The notes under the pieces: generated by a model
The model's input: only the letters and a program-made list of their open reading frames with translations
Told to the model about the DNA's origin: nothing
The model's database searches: none
In this document: positions 17,307 through 28,082 of the stretch, in pieces
Layout of the letters: every line of letters starts with the position of its first letter
How positions within the stretch are numbered: the first letter of the stretch is position 1
DNA from: a gamma proteobacterium symbiont of Ctena orbiculata
Lineage (GTDB): Bacteria > Pseudomonadota > Gammaproteobacteria > Chromatiales > Chromatiaceae
Direction of reading: 5' to 3'
Assembly: GCA_003094555.1 (NCBI GenBank)
Contig: NATW01000108.1
Span: forward strand, 1-57,138
Length of the DNA stretch: 57,138 bases
Position numbers and translations under genes: made by a program

Positions 17307-18712
17307 AGATTCTCTGATGCATAGTCCGCAAGACGGGACCTTTCGCCTCTCTGTAGCGTGATATGGCCGCTATGTGGCCAGTTCTTGAAGCGGTCGACGG
17401 CGTAAGTCAGGCCCGAGGTAGTCTCCGTCAAATAGGGAGTATCGATCTGCGCCACATTCCCAAGACAGACGATCTTGGTGCCGGGTCCGGCTCGGGTGAC
17501 CAGTGTTTTCATCTGTTTTGGGGTCAGGTTCTGGGCCTCATCAAGAATGATGTACTTGTTGAGAAAGGTGCGTCCCCGCATGAAGTTGAGAGAATGGATG
17601 CGGATTCGGCTGCGCAGCAGGTCTTCGGTAGCGGCCCGTCCCCACTCGCCGCCCTCCGTCTGGGTGAGTACCTCAAGATTATCCATTAACGCCCCCATCC
17701 AGGGTGTCATCTTCTCCTCTTCAGTGCCAGGCAGAAAGCCGATATCCTCTCCAACCGGTACCGTGACCCGGGTCATGATGATTTCCCGGTATAGGTTGAG
17801 ATCCAGTGTCTGCACCAGGCCGGCAGCCAGGGTGAGCAGGGTCTTACCGGTGCCGGCCGTGCCAAGTAACGAAACGAAATCGAGATCAGGGTCAAGCAAC
17901 AGATTCAGGGCAAAATTCTGCTCCTGGTTGCGTGCTGTGATGCCCCACACGGCATGCTTGGGATTGGTGTAGTCCTCCACCAGCTCAATGGTGGCACTAC
18001 TCTCCTCCTTCTTCCTGACAATCGCCTGCAGTCCATCATCGCCAGGCAGATGCAGGCATTGGCTGGGATGCCAGACCTCTGTATCGGGTCCGACGACACG
18101 ATAGAAGGTGCGACCCTCCTCCTGCCAGGATTCAAGCTCCTTGGTATGTTGCTCCCAGAAGGCCTCGGGCAGGCTCTCTATGCCGCTGTAGAGGAGATTT
18201 ACGTCCTCCAGGACCTTGTCATTGGAGTAGTCCTCTGCATGGATGCCCACCACGGCTGCCTTGATCCGCAGATTGATATCCTTCGATACCAGAATGATCT
18301 GTCGGTTGGGATATTCCGACTGCAGGCTGAGGGCGGTGGCGAGGATGGTATTGTCCGGGGTATTGCCCGGCAGGGCCGATGGCAGGTCGCCGCTGAGCGG
18401 CTTGGTCTGGAAAAACAGGTGGCCACTCAGGGCTTCGATACCGCCATTCAACTGCAGTGTGTTGAGAGGTATGCCATCGCAAATGGCGGATTGAGGGATA
18501 TTGCTCATCAGCTCGTCGAGGAAGCGGCTGGTTTGACGCACATTCCTGGCGACCTCTGACATGCCCTTTTTGCCCTTATCCAGCTCCTCCAATACCACCA
18601 TCGGCAGGTAGATATCGTGCTCCTTGAAGCGGAATAGGGCTGAAGGATCATGCATCAGCACATTGGTATCGAGGACAAAAAGACGGGTATTGTTGGATCG
18701 TTTTTCAGACAT
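17303..18712 (-). CDS. PhoH-family ATPase with N-terminal PIN domain
   Basis: Cytoplasmic protein of 469 residues that joins a PIN ribonuclease-like domain (VLDTNVLMHDP at 13-23, VVLEELDK near 39-46, later DNTILATAL) to a PhoH P-loop ATPase. Walker A is GTAGTGKT at 284-291, and Walker B is IILDEAQNL. The PIN-PhoH fusion (YlaK/PhoH2 type) is tied to RNA unwinding and cleavage in studied relatives. Acidic residues of the PIN active site appear kept (D15, E42/E43, D120). It overlaps the convergent hybrid kinase by 4 nt at their 3' ends. It is separated by only 58 nt from bcp. Confidence 0.95.
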   Translation of the reverse strand: MSEKRSNNTRLFVLDTNVLMHDPSALFRFKEHDIYLPMVVLEELDKGKKGMSEVARNVRQTSRFLDELMSNIPQSAICDGIPLNTLQLNGGIEALSGHLFFQTKPLSGDLPSALPGNTPDNTILATALSLQSEYPNRQIILVSKDINLRIKAAVVGIHAEDYSNDKVLEDVNLLYSGIESLPEAFWEQHTKELESWQEEGRTFYRVVGPDTEVWHPSQCLHLPGDDGLQAIVRKKEESSATIELVEDYTNPKHAVWGITARNQEQNFALNLLLDPDLDFVSLLGTAGTGKTLLTLAAGLVQTLDLNLYREIIMTRVTVPVGEDIGFLPGTEEEKMTPWMGALMDNLEVLTQTEGGEWGRAATEDLLRSRIRIHSLNFMRGRTFLNKYIILDEAQNLTPKQMKTLVTRAGPGTKIVCLGNVAQIDTPYLTETTSGLTYAVDRFKNWPHSGHITLQRGERSRLADYASENL

Positions 18713-18770
18713 ACTCAGTTGTTTATTTTACAAGAGGGATAGCGTTAATAGAGCACAGGAGCGAATGAAT

Positions 18771-19256
18771 TCAGACAAGTTTTCCGGCTCGCATCGCCTT
18801 CAGGGTTTCCAGCACTTCTTCTACATGTCCCTTGACTTTTACCTTGCGCCACTCCCAGCGCAGATGCCCGCTTTCGTCGATCAGAAAAGTACTGCGTTCA
18901 ATACCACGTACCTGTTTCCCATACATGGATTTCATTTTTATGACGTCGAAAGCATGACAAAGTTTCTCCTCTTTGTCAGCGAGCAAATCAAAAGGAAAGC
19001 CCTGTTTTTGCTTGAAATTTTCCTGGGCTTTAAGGCTGTCCCTAGAGACCCCCAGGATGATTGCGGACTGACGTCTGAATTTTGCAATCGCCGCCTTGAA
19101 ATCCAGTCCCTCCTGGGTACAACCCGGGGTGCTTGCTTTAGGATAGAAATAGAGCACTATGGGTTTGCCATGAAGGTCGGTGAGGTTGATTTTCTTGTCA
19201 CCGGTGGCAGCTAGCTCAATATCGGGTACGGGCTTTCCGATGGTGATGGCGGGCAT
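18771..19256 (-). CDS. bcp: Bcp/PrxQ-type peroxiredoxin
   Basis: Thiol peroxidase of 161 residues. The peroxidatic cysteine is C46 in PKASTPGCTQEG. In E. coli Bcp the resolving cysteine lies five residues later; here that place is Leu51, so the enzyme would have to use another cysteine (one sits in EKLCHAFD, near 99) or act as a one-cysteine type. The ATG at 19256 is preceded by GAGGAGG and is chosen over a longer upstream frame. It lies 17 nt after gcvR, in the same order as in E. coli. It probably removes organic or hydrogen peroxides in the cytoplasm. Confidence 0.93.
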   Translation of the reverse strand: MPAITIGKPVPDIELAATGDKKINLTDLHGKPIVLYFYPKASTPGCTQEGLDFKAAIAKFRRQSAIILGVSRDSLKAQENFKQKQGFPFDLLADKEEKLCHAFDVIKMKSMYGKQVRGIERSTFLIDESGHLRWEWRKVKVKGHVEEVLETLKAMRAGKLV

Positions 19257-19273
19257 GATTCGTCGTTTCCTCC

Positions 19274-19813
19274 TCAGCCTTTGATGGGTTCGATGACGGC
19301 ATCCAGATTCAAACCATCGCAATAGTCCATGAACTCTTCCCGCAGCGCCGCAATGTGAATGTCAGAGGGTATGCCGACGCTCATATGCACAGAAAACATA
19401 GGGGTACCGGTATGGGCCGCTGAATAGCTGGTTGTCACCATGTCCTCGATATTGATATCTCGTTCAGAGAAGAATTCAGCCAGCTGATTGACGATGCCAG
19501 GATGGTCCATAGAGACGACTTCGACCATATAGGGCAGGAGGTTGTTGCTGCGAACCTTGCCTTCCGTACGCTTACAGATGATGGTGAGCCCCAGATCCTC
19601 CTGGAGCTCAGGAACGGCGGATTCAAGCTTGGCCAGGGTGTTCCAGGGTCCTTCGATCAACAGTAGGATTGCGAACTCACCCCCCAATACCGTCATTCTA
19701 CTGTCGGTGATATTACACCCTTCATCAAGTATCTTTCTCGATAGGGCTTTGACAATCCCAGGCTGATCCTTTCCAAGTGCTGAGATGACCAGGTAATTCT
19801 TTGGCGTGGACAT
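19274..19813 (-). CDS. gcvR: GcvR-like ACT-domain regulator
   Basis: Protein of 179 residues with two ACT domains, one starting at YLVISALGKDQPGIVKAL and one at YMVEVVSMDHPGIVNQLAE. It has the length and order of GcvR, the co-regulator of the glycine cleavage operon that works by binding GcvA rather than DNA. No gcvA or gcv operon lies nearby. The gene is divergent from dapA and followed by bcp, the E. coli arrangement. The ribosome site is not obvious. Confidence 0.9.
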   Translation of the reverse strand: MSTPKNYLVISALGKDQPGIVKALSRKILDEGCNITDSRMTVLGGEFAILLLIEGPWNTLAKLESAVPELQEDLGLTIICKRTEGKVRSNNLLPYMVEVVSMDHPGIVNQLAEFFSERDINIEDMVTTSYSAAHTGTPMFSVHMSVGIPSDIHIAALREEFMDYCDGLNLDAVIEPIKG

Positions 19814-19987
19814 AAAAATTGCTTGTTGTCGAGTGATTATGTGGATTTCAGGTAGAGTGTAACATCTGTTATCCGCGTCTAGCGATATTTTTCAGGCAAT
19901 CTGGGGGTTGATTATTCATGCTACTTGTCATTATCACAAGCCACAGGATACCATTGCCGATTATCCAATGAATCGGGGTATGGGGCG

Positions 19988-20863
19988 ATGTTTCAGGGCA
20001 GTATGGTAGCAATGATCACTCCCATGGTGGAGGACGGCAGCCTGGACGATGCCGCTTTACACGCGCTGGTAGAGTTTCATATCCAGCAAGGTAGTGACGC
20101 GATTGTCGCAGTCGGCACGACCGGCGAGTCAGCCACTCTGGACGAAGAGGAGCATTGTGATGTAATTCGGCGGGTGGTCGACTACGCGGCTGGCAGATTG
20201 CCTGTGATCGCAGGTACTGGTGCCAATTCGACCCGTGAAGCGGTCGCTCTGACTGAATGCGCCAAACAGGGTGGCGCGGATGCCTGCCTGCTGGTGACCC
20301 CCTATTACAACAAGCCCACCCAAGAGGGACTATTCCAGCATCACAAGGCGATTGCCGAGGCGGTGGATATTCCCCAGATCCTCTACAATGTACCGGGGCG
20401 TACCGCCTGCGACATGCTGCCTGAGACTATCGCTAGATTGGCTCAGGTGCCGAATATCATCGGCGTCAAGGAAGCAACAGGGGATCTATCCCGCCTGCAG
20501 CGGCTGCGTGAGCTGTGTGATGACTCATTTCAGTTGTATAGTGGCGATGATGCCACAGGCTGTGAATTCCTGTTGCAGGGTGGTCACGGAGTCATCTCAG
20601 TGACCGCGAATGCGGCACCGCGTCTGATGCACGAAATGAGTGTTGCCGCACTGGCGGGACGGACCGAAGAGGCACGGGCGATCGATGCCAGGCTGGCTGG
20701 TCTGCACAGTGCCCTATTCGTGGAATCCAGTCCCATCCCGGTGAAGTGGGTAATGATGAAACTGGGTCTGGCACAGCGTGGAATCCGATTGCCATTGACC
20801 TGGCTGACCCCCGCGGCTGAGGATGAGGTCGAGCAAGCGATGCGGCAGGCCGATATACTGTGA
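19988..20863 (+). CDS. dapA: 4-hydroxy-tetrahydrodipicolinate synthase
   Basis: Condenses pyruvate with aspartate semialdehyde in lysine and meso-diaminopimelate synthesis. The product has 291 residues (E. coli has 292). Visible motifs are GTTGESATL, the Tyr of [18 protein letters not shown], and the Schiff-base lysine in GVKEATGD. The ATG at 19988 matches the family N-terminus [13 protein letters not shown]; the open frame continues upstream without coding character. bamC follows after about 150 nt. Confidence 0.97.
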   Translation: MFQGSMVAMITPMVEDGSLDDAALHALVEFHIQQGSDAIVAVGTTGESATLDEEEHCDVIRRVVDYAAGRLPVIAGTGANSTREAVALTECAKQGGADACLLVTPYYNKPTQEGLFQHHKAIAEAVDIPQILYNVPGRTACDMLPETIARLAQVPNIIGVKEATGDLSRLQRLRELCDDSFQLYSGDDATGCEFLLQGGHGVISVTANAAPRLMHEMSVAALAGRTEEARAIDARLAGLHSALFVESSPIPVKWVMMKLGLAQRGIRLPLTWLTPAAEDEVEQAMRQADIL

Positions 20864-21011
20864 GCGTTATCCAGGTGGGTACTCAGTTACGGCTACACAA
20901 TCCTGAAAGACTTAGTTACATCTCTGTCAATGTTTAGTGATGTTTTAGCAAACTTATCACTGCTTTCCATTGTCATAGGCAACACATAATTAGCTGGCGA
21001 TATTCTTAGAT

Positions 21012-22157
21012 ATGCAATCAACTTTCGCTTTACTGTTGATCACTTATATTTCCTTAACCCTTGTCGGATGCAGCTCCGGTGGCGGCTACTTTTCGGATTC
21101 TGAGAGGGTTTACCGTTCCCAGAAGGAGACGGTTGACGATCTCGAGATACCACCTGATCTCACCCGTTCCTCAATCCAGGATGCAATGGCGATTCCTGGT
21201 GCCGGAAGCGCCTCCTATGAAGAGTATGCCAACAAGCGAGGTAGCGACAATCGTCCGGCTCTGCCCGAGACAGATAAGGTGTTGCCGGAATTCGACAATA
21301 TACGGGTTGAACGTGACGGTGATCAGCGCTGGCTTGTGATCAATGCACAACCCCAGGCCGTATGGTCCAAGATCATTGAGTTTTGGCGCAGTAACGGACT
21401 CCTGTTGGTGGAGCAGGATCCAACCATCGGTATCATGAGAACCGACTGGCTGGAGAGCCGGGCCGATATCAAGCAGGGTGTAATCACCGAATTTTTTCGC
21501 AAGACCCTTGGCAGCATCTACTCTTCAGCTACCCGTGATCAGTTCCGGGTACGTCTGGAAAAAGGGCTTGAGTCCGGAACCACCGAACTCTATCTGACTC
21601 ACCGGGGCATGGAGGAGAAGCTGAAGGAGGATGTGAGTGGTAACGCCGATACAACCTATTGGACCCCGCGACCCAACGATCCAGGTATCGAGGCCGCCAT
21701 GCTGCGCAGTATCATGGTCTATCTCGGGGTGGCGAGCGAAAAGGCGGAAGTGGCCCTGGCCAAGGATGAGACGAGGCAACAACGCTCCCAGTTGATCAAA
21801 ACCGGTGAACGCTCAGAACTCTGGATTAATGAAGGCTTTGCCCGGGCATGGCGATTGACCGGGGTTGCCCTCGACCGGGTCGGGTTTGCTGTGGAGGACA
21901 GGGATCGCTCTTCCGGTATCTATTTCGTCCGTTACAGCGAGTTATCGGGAGCAAGCCAGGAAGAGAAGGGCTTCTTTTCCAGATTCGCATTCTGGCGGGA
22001 TGATGAAGATAGTATCGACAAGGAGAGTCAATACCAGGTCAAACTCCTGGAACTTGATCAGGGGACCCAGGTATTGATTAAAAACCAGGATGGTAGCGAA
22101 GCGGAGATCAATACGGCTGGACGAATCCTTACTATGATACACGAGCAGATTCGCTGA
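21012..22157 (+). CDS. bamC: Outer membrane assembly lipoprotein BamC
   Basis: Lipoprotein of the BAM complex that inserts beta-barrel proteins. The signal peptide ends in a lipobox, LVGC at residues 17-20. The long unstructured stretch after it, VYRSQKETVDDLEIPPDL, is the part of BamC that contacts BamD. Two helix-grip domains follow (about 95-220 and 255-381). At 381 residues it is slightly longer than E. coli BamC. The position right after dapA is the conserved one. The downstream hydrolase starts 3 nt after the stop. Confidence 0.92.
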   Translation: MQSTFALLLITYISLTLVGCSSGGGYFSDSERVYRSQKETVDDLEIPPDLTRSSIQDAMAIPGAGSASYEEYANKRGSDNRPALPETDKVLPEFDNIRVERDGDQRWLVINAQPQAVWSKIIEFWRSNGLLLVEQDPTIGIMRTDWLESRADIKQGVITEFFRKTLGSIYSSATRDQFRVRLEKGLESGTTELYLTHRGMEEKLKEDVSGNADTTYWTPRPNDPGIEAAMLRSIMVYLGVASEKAEVALAKDETRQQRSQLIKTGERSELWINEGFARAWRLTGVALDRVGFAVEDRDRSSGIYFVRYSELSGASQEEKGFFSRFAFWRDDEDSIDKESQYQVKLLELDQGTQVLIKNQDGSEAEINTAGRILTMIHEQIR

Positions 22158-22160
22158 CGC

Positions 22161-22934
22161 GTGTCGCTACGTTTTGCTCTCCTCGGCAGTGGTAGTCAGG
22201 GCAACGCCCTGATTATCGAGACCGCAGCAGTGAGAATACTGGTGGATTGCGGGTTCCCGGCCCGTGAAATCGAGCGTCGTCTGAGGGATCTGGGTATTGG
22301 GGCGGACACCCTGACCGGGATTCTCGTCACCCATGAGCATACTGACCATGTCAGGGGGCTCGGTGCCATGGCGAGACGCTATGGTCTTCAGGTATGGATG
22401 ACACCAGGAACCTTTCATGCTGCCAATTACGGTAAGTTACCCAGCCTGCATCAGATAGACTGCCACGCTGGGTGGTGGACCATTGGCGACCTGGCCGTGG
22501 CCCCCTATCCGGTACCCCATGACTCCAGAGAGCCCTGCCAGTTTCTGTTTCGTGCCGGCGACAACACCCTGGGCCTGCTCACCGATACCGGCTATGTCAC
22601 ACCCCACATCGCCACTATTCTGCAGGCCTGCGACAGCCTGGTTCTCGAGTTCAATCACGACCCGCAGATGTTGGCGAATGGCCCATATCCACCCAGCCTG
22701 CGGGCAAGAGTCGGGGGATCCCATGGGCATTTGAGCAATCACCAGGCAGTGGAGCTGTTGAAGCGGCTGCAAACCTCCCGTTTGCAACATCTGGTGGCAT
22801 CCCATTTGAGTGAGAAAAACAACTCCCCGGCGCTGGTTACCGAGCTGGTTCAGCAGCAGCTGCCCGACTTGAGCGGTCGGATTTCTATCGCATCTCAGCA
22901 TGAGATATCTGGCTGGTTCCAACTATCGGTTTAA
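22161..22934 (+). CDS. Metallo-beta-lactamase-fold hydrolase (YycJ-like)
   Basis: Binuclear-metal hydrolase of 257 residues. Motif II is THEHTDHVRGL (residues of about 54-64). It also has DTGYV, and FNHDPQML with SHGHLSNHQA towards the C-terminus. Family members related to YycJ/WalJ are 5'-3' exonuclease-like enzymes thought to work in DNA repair. The start is GTG 22161, 3 nt after bamC, so translation is likely coupled. purC, often next in this neighbourhood, is absent; sqr follows instead after 165 nt. Confidence 0.9.
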   Translation: MSLRFALLGSGSQGNALIIETAAVRILVDCGFPAREIERRLRDLGIGADTLTGILVTHEHTDHVRGLGAMARRYGLQVWMTPGTFHAANYGKLPSLHQIDCHAGWWTIGDLAVAPYPVPHDSREPCQFLFRAGDNTLGLLTDTGYVTPHIATILQACDSLVLEFNHDPQMLANGPYPPSLRARVGGSHGHLSNHQAVELLKRLQTSRLQHLVASHLSEKNNSPALVTELVQQQLPDLSGRISIASQHEISGWFQLSV

Positions 22935-23099
22935 TGGACGGTCAGAGAATCGGTTTGCATTAGCTCATTATAAAATACTTAAATAATTTTAAATTTCAGT
23001 GGGTTGGGTATAGACTTAGCCCTCTTGAAAGGCGGTTCTGCTTCCTCTCTTGGCTCGACCGCAACTTAATAATTTCTGAGAGGATGGAGGTAATGTTAG

Positions 23100-24368
<1,269 letters not shown>

Positions 24369-24390
24369 GTCTATGTGAAAGCTGACCCAG

Positions 24391-24418
24391 AAAGCCCGGT
24401 TCAAGACCGGGCTTTTTT
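24391..24418 (+). terminator. Rho-independent terminator after sqr
   Basis: AAGCCCGGT (24392-24400) and ACCGGGCTT (24406-24414) form a perfect 9-bp stem with a 5-nt loop, ending in a T-run. It lies about 25 nt after the sqr stop. Confidence 0.93.
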
Positions 24419-24591
24419 GTCAGGGCCTGTTTGGCGGCATCTGACTGAACTGCCGGGCTCCACATCTATACAGGTCGCTACTAACCGTTGTCATATCGGG
24501 GTTATGCGGGGGGATGTCTCAGGCATCATGGACTAGTGGATCGGTTAATATGAGGTGCGCAGTTTTGATATGCTGCGTACTCGGCAGCTAG

Positions 24592-25815
24592 ATGCGAGGC
24601 AAAATAGTGCAAATCAACAGACGCGTTACCCGCGGTGTGCAGGTGGGTAACGTGATGATAGGCTCCGCCAAGCCGGTGGTGGTGCAATCGATGACCAATA
24701 CCGATACGGCGGACATCGATGCCAGTGTCGAGCAGATCAAGGCGTTGGCCCAGGCGGGTTCGGAACTGGTACGCCTGACAGTCAACAATGAGGCTTCGGC
24801 CAGGGCGGTTCCGGTGATTCGTGAGCGCCTGGAGCAGCAGGGAATAGGGGTGCCGCTGATCGGTGATTTCCACTTCAACGGTCATCGCCTGCTCAAGGAT
24901 CATCCAGCATGCGCCGAGGCATTGGCCAAATACCGTATCAATCCAGGTAATGTGGGCAGTGGCGAGAAACGCGATAGCCAGTTCGCGAGTATGATCGAAA
25001 CCGCCTGTCAGCACGGCAAGCCGGTGCGCATCGGTGTCAACTGGGGCAGTCTGGACAAGGGCTTGGTGGCGCGCCTGATGGACGAGAACACCCGTGCGGA
25101 ACAGCCCCTCGACAGTGTCGAGATGGTCCACAAAGTAATGGTGGTCTCGGCCCTGGAGAGCGCTCAACGTGCCGAGGAGGTGGGGCTTGCGGCGGATCGG
25201 ATCGTGCTCTCGTGTAAAATGAGTGGTGTTCAGGACTTGATTGCAGTCTACCGAATATTGGCATCTGAGTGTGACTATGCACTCCACCTAGGCCTGACCG
25301 AGGCGGGCATGGGTTCCAAGGGTATAGTCGCCTCGACTGCCGCCCTTGCAGTGCTGCTGCAGGAGGGCATTGGCGACACCATTCGGATATCACTGACACC
25401 CGAACCCGGTGGGGCCAGAACCCAGGAGGTGATTGTCGCCCAGGAGCTGCTGCAATCGATGGGTATCAGGGCATTCACACCAATGGTAGTCGCCTGTCCG
25501 GGATGCGGTCGCACAACCAGCACCTATTTCCAGCAGCTTGCCAAGGATGTGCAGAACCATCTACGTAGGATGATGCCTGAATGGCGTAAGGGGCATCCGG
25601 GGGTAGAGGCAATGTCCGTGGCCGTGATGGGGTGTGTGGTGAATGGGCCTGGTGAAAGTAAACAGGCCAATATCGGCATCAGCCTGCCGGGAACCGGCGA
25701 GTCGCCGTCGGCGCCTGTATTCGTGGATGGTGAAAAGGTGGTGACACTGAAAGGCGACGATATCGCCGGACAGTTCATGCAGTTGGTGGATAACTATGTC
25801 AAACACCACTACTGA
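24592..25815 (+). CDS. ispG: 4-hydroxy-3-methylbut-2-enyl diphosphate synthase (flavodoxin)
   Basis: Iron-sulfur enzyme of the MEP isoprenoid pathway, 407 residues. The N-terminal TIM barrel shows [16 protein letters not shown] and RINPGNVG. The [4Fe-4S] ligands are in CPGCGRT, with a further Cys in [10 protein letters not shown]. The length exceeds the 372 of E. coli but fits many gammaproteobacterial forms. The start may be ATG 24592 or GTG 24607. The 220 nt between sqr and this gene hold the sqr terminator and no other gene. Confidence 0.97.
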   Translation: MRGKIVQINRRVTRGVQVGNVMIGSAKPVVVQSMTNTDTADIDASVEQIKALAQAGSELVRLTVNNEASARAVPVIRERLEQQGIGVPLIGDFHFNGHRLLKDHPACAEALAKYRINPGNVGSGEKRDSQFASMIETACQHGKPVRIGVNWGSLDKGLVARLMDENTRAEQPLDSVEMVHKVMVVSALESAQRAEEVGLAADRIVLSCKMSGVQDLIAVYRILASECDYALHLGLTEAGMGSKGIVASTAALAVLLQEGIGDTIRISLTPEPGGARTQEVIVAQELLQSMGIRAFTPMVVACPGCGRTTSTYFQQLAKDVQNHLRRMMPEWRKGHPGVEAMSVAVMGCVVNGPGESKQANIGISLPGTGESPSAPVFVDGEKVVTLKGDDIAGQFMQLVDNYVKHHY

Positions 25816-25925
25816 CCGAGGGGCATAGCCACTTAATAGTTGCCAGAGGACAAATCAGCAGCTATTGCTAAACTCGAGATTCATGGGATAGGATCGATAA
25901 CAAAATAATCCTAGCGGAGGATAAA

Positions 25926-26417
25926 ATGAAGCAACTGACAATAGCCATAAGCCTGTTTTTCAGCATCTCCATGGGTGCGATGGCGGATGAGGCGGCACCC
26001 AGTGTTAGTGTCAAGCGCCTTACCCTGGAGTCGGCAAACAGAATCGCCTTGGGTGCCATAGAGGCATGCCGTAAAAAGGGTATTCAGATCGGCGTCACCG
26101 TGGTCGACCGGGACGGTATAGTGCAGGCTGTCATGCGCGACACTATCGCTGCCCAGATCACGGTGCCGATAAGCCGCATGAAGGCCTTCACGGCAGCTAA
26201 TTTCAATGCAGCCACATCCGCATTGAAGAGCCGCGCCGATAGCCCCATTGGCCGGATTGACGGTTTGGTCATGTCTGCCGGTGGATTGCCTGTTCAGGCA
26301 GGGGGGCAACTGCTTGGGGCTGTCGGAGTCAGTGGTGCGCCGTCGGGAGAGACCGATGAAGAGTGTGCACAGGCTGGTATAGACAGCATCATCGACGATC
26401 TGGAGATGGAGATGTAA
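25926..26417 (+). CDS. Secreted HbpS/GlcG-family heme-binding-like protein
   Basis: GlcG/HbpS (DUF336) protein of 163 residues. A clear signal peptide covers residues 1-20 (cleavage near MADEA), so it acts in the periplasm. The domain shows ANRIALGAIEACRKKG, VTVVDRDG and the Gly-rich end GGLPVQAGGQLLGAVGVSG. Related HbpS proteins bind heme and sense redox stress, and others accompany oxidases. GGAGG lies 5 nt before the ATG. Its closest sulfur gene is sqr, one gene away, but a functional link is inference. Confidence 0.9.
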   Translation: MKQLTIAISLFFSISMGAMADEAAPSVSVKRLTLESANRIALGAIEACRKKGIQIGVTVVDRDGIVQAVMRDTIAAQITVPISRMKAFTAANFNAATSALKSRADSPIGRIDGLVMSAGGLPVQAGGQLLGAVGVSGAPSGETDEECAQAGIDSIIDDLEMEM

Positions 26418-26484
26418 CCGCCTCTCTCCAAGATGACTAATTGCAAGGCTTGGGGCTTAGCTCACTGGTGGGTGTCAGCGGTTC

Positions 26485-26940
26485 TCAAGAGTGCAGCTGT
26501 GCATCTTCCTGATGACCTGGATAGTTAGAGAGTTGTGAATGCTGGCGCTCATCCCGCAGCAGGGATCTGGTCCACTGCTCCATGAGTGCATTCGCAACCG
26601 GCATTGGGGCTTCCATGAAAGAGATTGTGATGCCCTGGTCTGTTTGGCAGACGCCGAGTGAACGGGGCCGTGTCGCCAGTTGTTCTGCATCCTGCAGACT
26701 GAAGCCAAAACAGAAGACCACATTGTAGGCGGCGATAATATCATCAGCGATGATGCCCTCCGGCAATTCGCTGGTATGTTTCATGTGATCGAATGTGGCA
26801 ATGTACTGCGCCGCCTTATGTGCCTTCACCTGCTCAATAAGATAGGCGACAATCTCTTCGATTGTATCGTATTTGCATTCCGACAATTCCATCTCAATGC
26901 TGAAGATCGGAATTGCAATCTCCTTGACCACCTGTTTCAA
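26485..26940 (-). CDS. Unknown small alpha/beta protein next to an FNR-like regulator
   Basis: I do not recognise the family of this 151-residue protein. It has no signal peptide or membrane helix. The sequence alternates predicted strands and helices (IAIPIFSIEMELSEC, EEIVAYLIEQVKAHKAAQYI, NVVFCFGFSLQDAEQLATRP). It ends in a His/Gln-rich, probably disordered tail. Four cysteines are spread without a metal motif. The start is TTG 26940 with a strong GGGGAGAGG ribosome site; no nearby ATG fits. It lies about 90 nt downstream of the FNR-like regulator on the same strand, so the two may be co-transcribed. Confidence 0.78.
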   Translation of the reverse strand: MKQVVKEIAIPIFSIEMELSECKYDTIEEIVAYLIEQVKAHKAAQYIATFDHMKHTSELPEGIIADDIIAAYNVVFCFGFSLQDAEQLATRPRSLGVCQTDQGITISFMEAPMPVANALMEQWTRSLLRDERQHSQLSNYPGHQEDAQLHS

Positions 26941-27028
26941 AATGCCTCTCCCCTGCTCGATGAATTAGGTTGCCGTCTAAATCAAGAGGGAGGATAGGTG
27001 AGTGGCCGGCGGTTGGCATTGAAAATGG

Positions 27029-27766
27029 TCAATCTTCGGCGATTCTCTGCAGATTTGGTATATCCAGGAGAAATTGATTGACGCTGGTTTCGATCAGCAG
27101 GCTCTGGCGTTTGAATTCGGCGATTGTGCGGCTTGCGGTCTCGGTGGTGATACCCAGCATGGCACCCATGTCCTCCCGGGCAAACAGATTGCATTCACTC
27201 ATCTGAGTATCCTTTACCAGGCGTAACAGCAGACGGGCCACGCGCTGTTTGGCGGAACCTGTGGAGAGTTCGGTCAACCAGGCGTCGGCCTCCTTCAGGG
27301 CGCGCTGCCAGCGATTGAGCAGTTCCTTGTGCAGGGCTGGATTTTCCTTGCTGAGGCTTTCCACCACCCGAACCGGTAGCGCGCAGACCTCTGTTTCCTG
27401 AAGCACAATCGCGTCGTGCTGATAAGTTTCACCGACGATACACTCCAGGCCGGTAATGTCGGTGGAACGGATCAGGCGGACGATACGCTGGCTGCCATCC
27501 GGCAGGTACTGGACAAGCTTCAGGATGCCTGAACGTACCGTATACATACGCTCGCCCCTGTCGCCTGTGTGGTAGAGGGTTGCGCCTACCGGGAGTGTGT
27601 ACTGATCGATAGGATCGTGTAGCTTCTCAAAATCCTTCTCTTCTAGATTGGCAAACAGGACAGACTCACGCAGGGAGCACTTCAAACAGTCAGCCACACC
27701 ATCCCTGGCTTCCTTGAAAGAGACATTTTTTACCATTGCAGTGTGCGTCCAATCTGGATGAACCAT
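27029..27766 (-). CDS. FNR-like Crp/Fnr-family regulator with N-terminal CxxC
   Basis: Regulator of 245 residues. The N-terminus holds C27 and C30 in ADCLKCSLRESVLF. Further cysteines are C109 (GLECIVGE) and C128 (TEVCALP); C128 aligns with the fourth cluster ligand, Cys122, of E. coli FNR. The third N-terminal FNR cysteine is absent, so a four-cysteine cluster would need C109 instead. The winged helix reads LGITTETASRTIAEF, with the E-x2-S-R contacts of FNR that recognise TTGAT half-sites. Oxygen or redox sensing is therefore plausible. No perfect TTGAT-N4-ATCAA site was spotted by eye in this window. Confidence 0.92.
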   Translation of the reverse strand: MVHPDWTHTAMVKNVSFKEARDGVADCLKCSLRESVLFANLEEKDFEKLHDPIDQYTLPVGATLYHTGDRGERMYTVRSGILKLVQYLPDGSQRIVRLIRSTDITGLECIVGETYQHDAIVLQETEVCALPVRVVESLSKENPALHKELLNRWQRALKEADAWLTELSTGSAKQRVARLLLRLVKDTQMSECNLFAREDMGAMLGITTETASRTIAEFKRQSLLIETSVNQFLLDIPNLQRIAED

Positions 27767-28082
27767 TATCCCCCATCCAATCGTTGATTAACAGGGTAGT
27801 TCAGTCAACAATACCAGATCGGGTGGGGTGAGGATAGCTGTTCCCGGCAGGTGGCTGTATGCCAGCCAAACAGCAAATCCGGGGTGTTGAATATACCCGG
27901 TAATCTATCGCTGTTTATCTGGTCCGGGCGTGCTCCAGGGTTCCTATAGTACTGGGGTTGTGCGTGTATTTATGACAAGATGTGAATTCCAGCCACGCTG
28001 TTTCTCATTACACTTGTGACCAATACAGTTTGAACTTGAAATTCTCGCAATAAAAACGGGAGTTTGTACATGGAGGAGGGCG
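27767..28082. other. Divergent intergenic region, no gene seen
   Basis: About 316 nt between the FNR-like gene and the response regulator, which read away from each other. I find no open frame with a ribosome site and no strong palindrome. A TTGATTAAC half-site-like word lies near 27785. Promoters for both genes must be here but cannot be placed with confidence. Confidence 0.5.
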
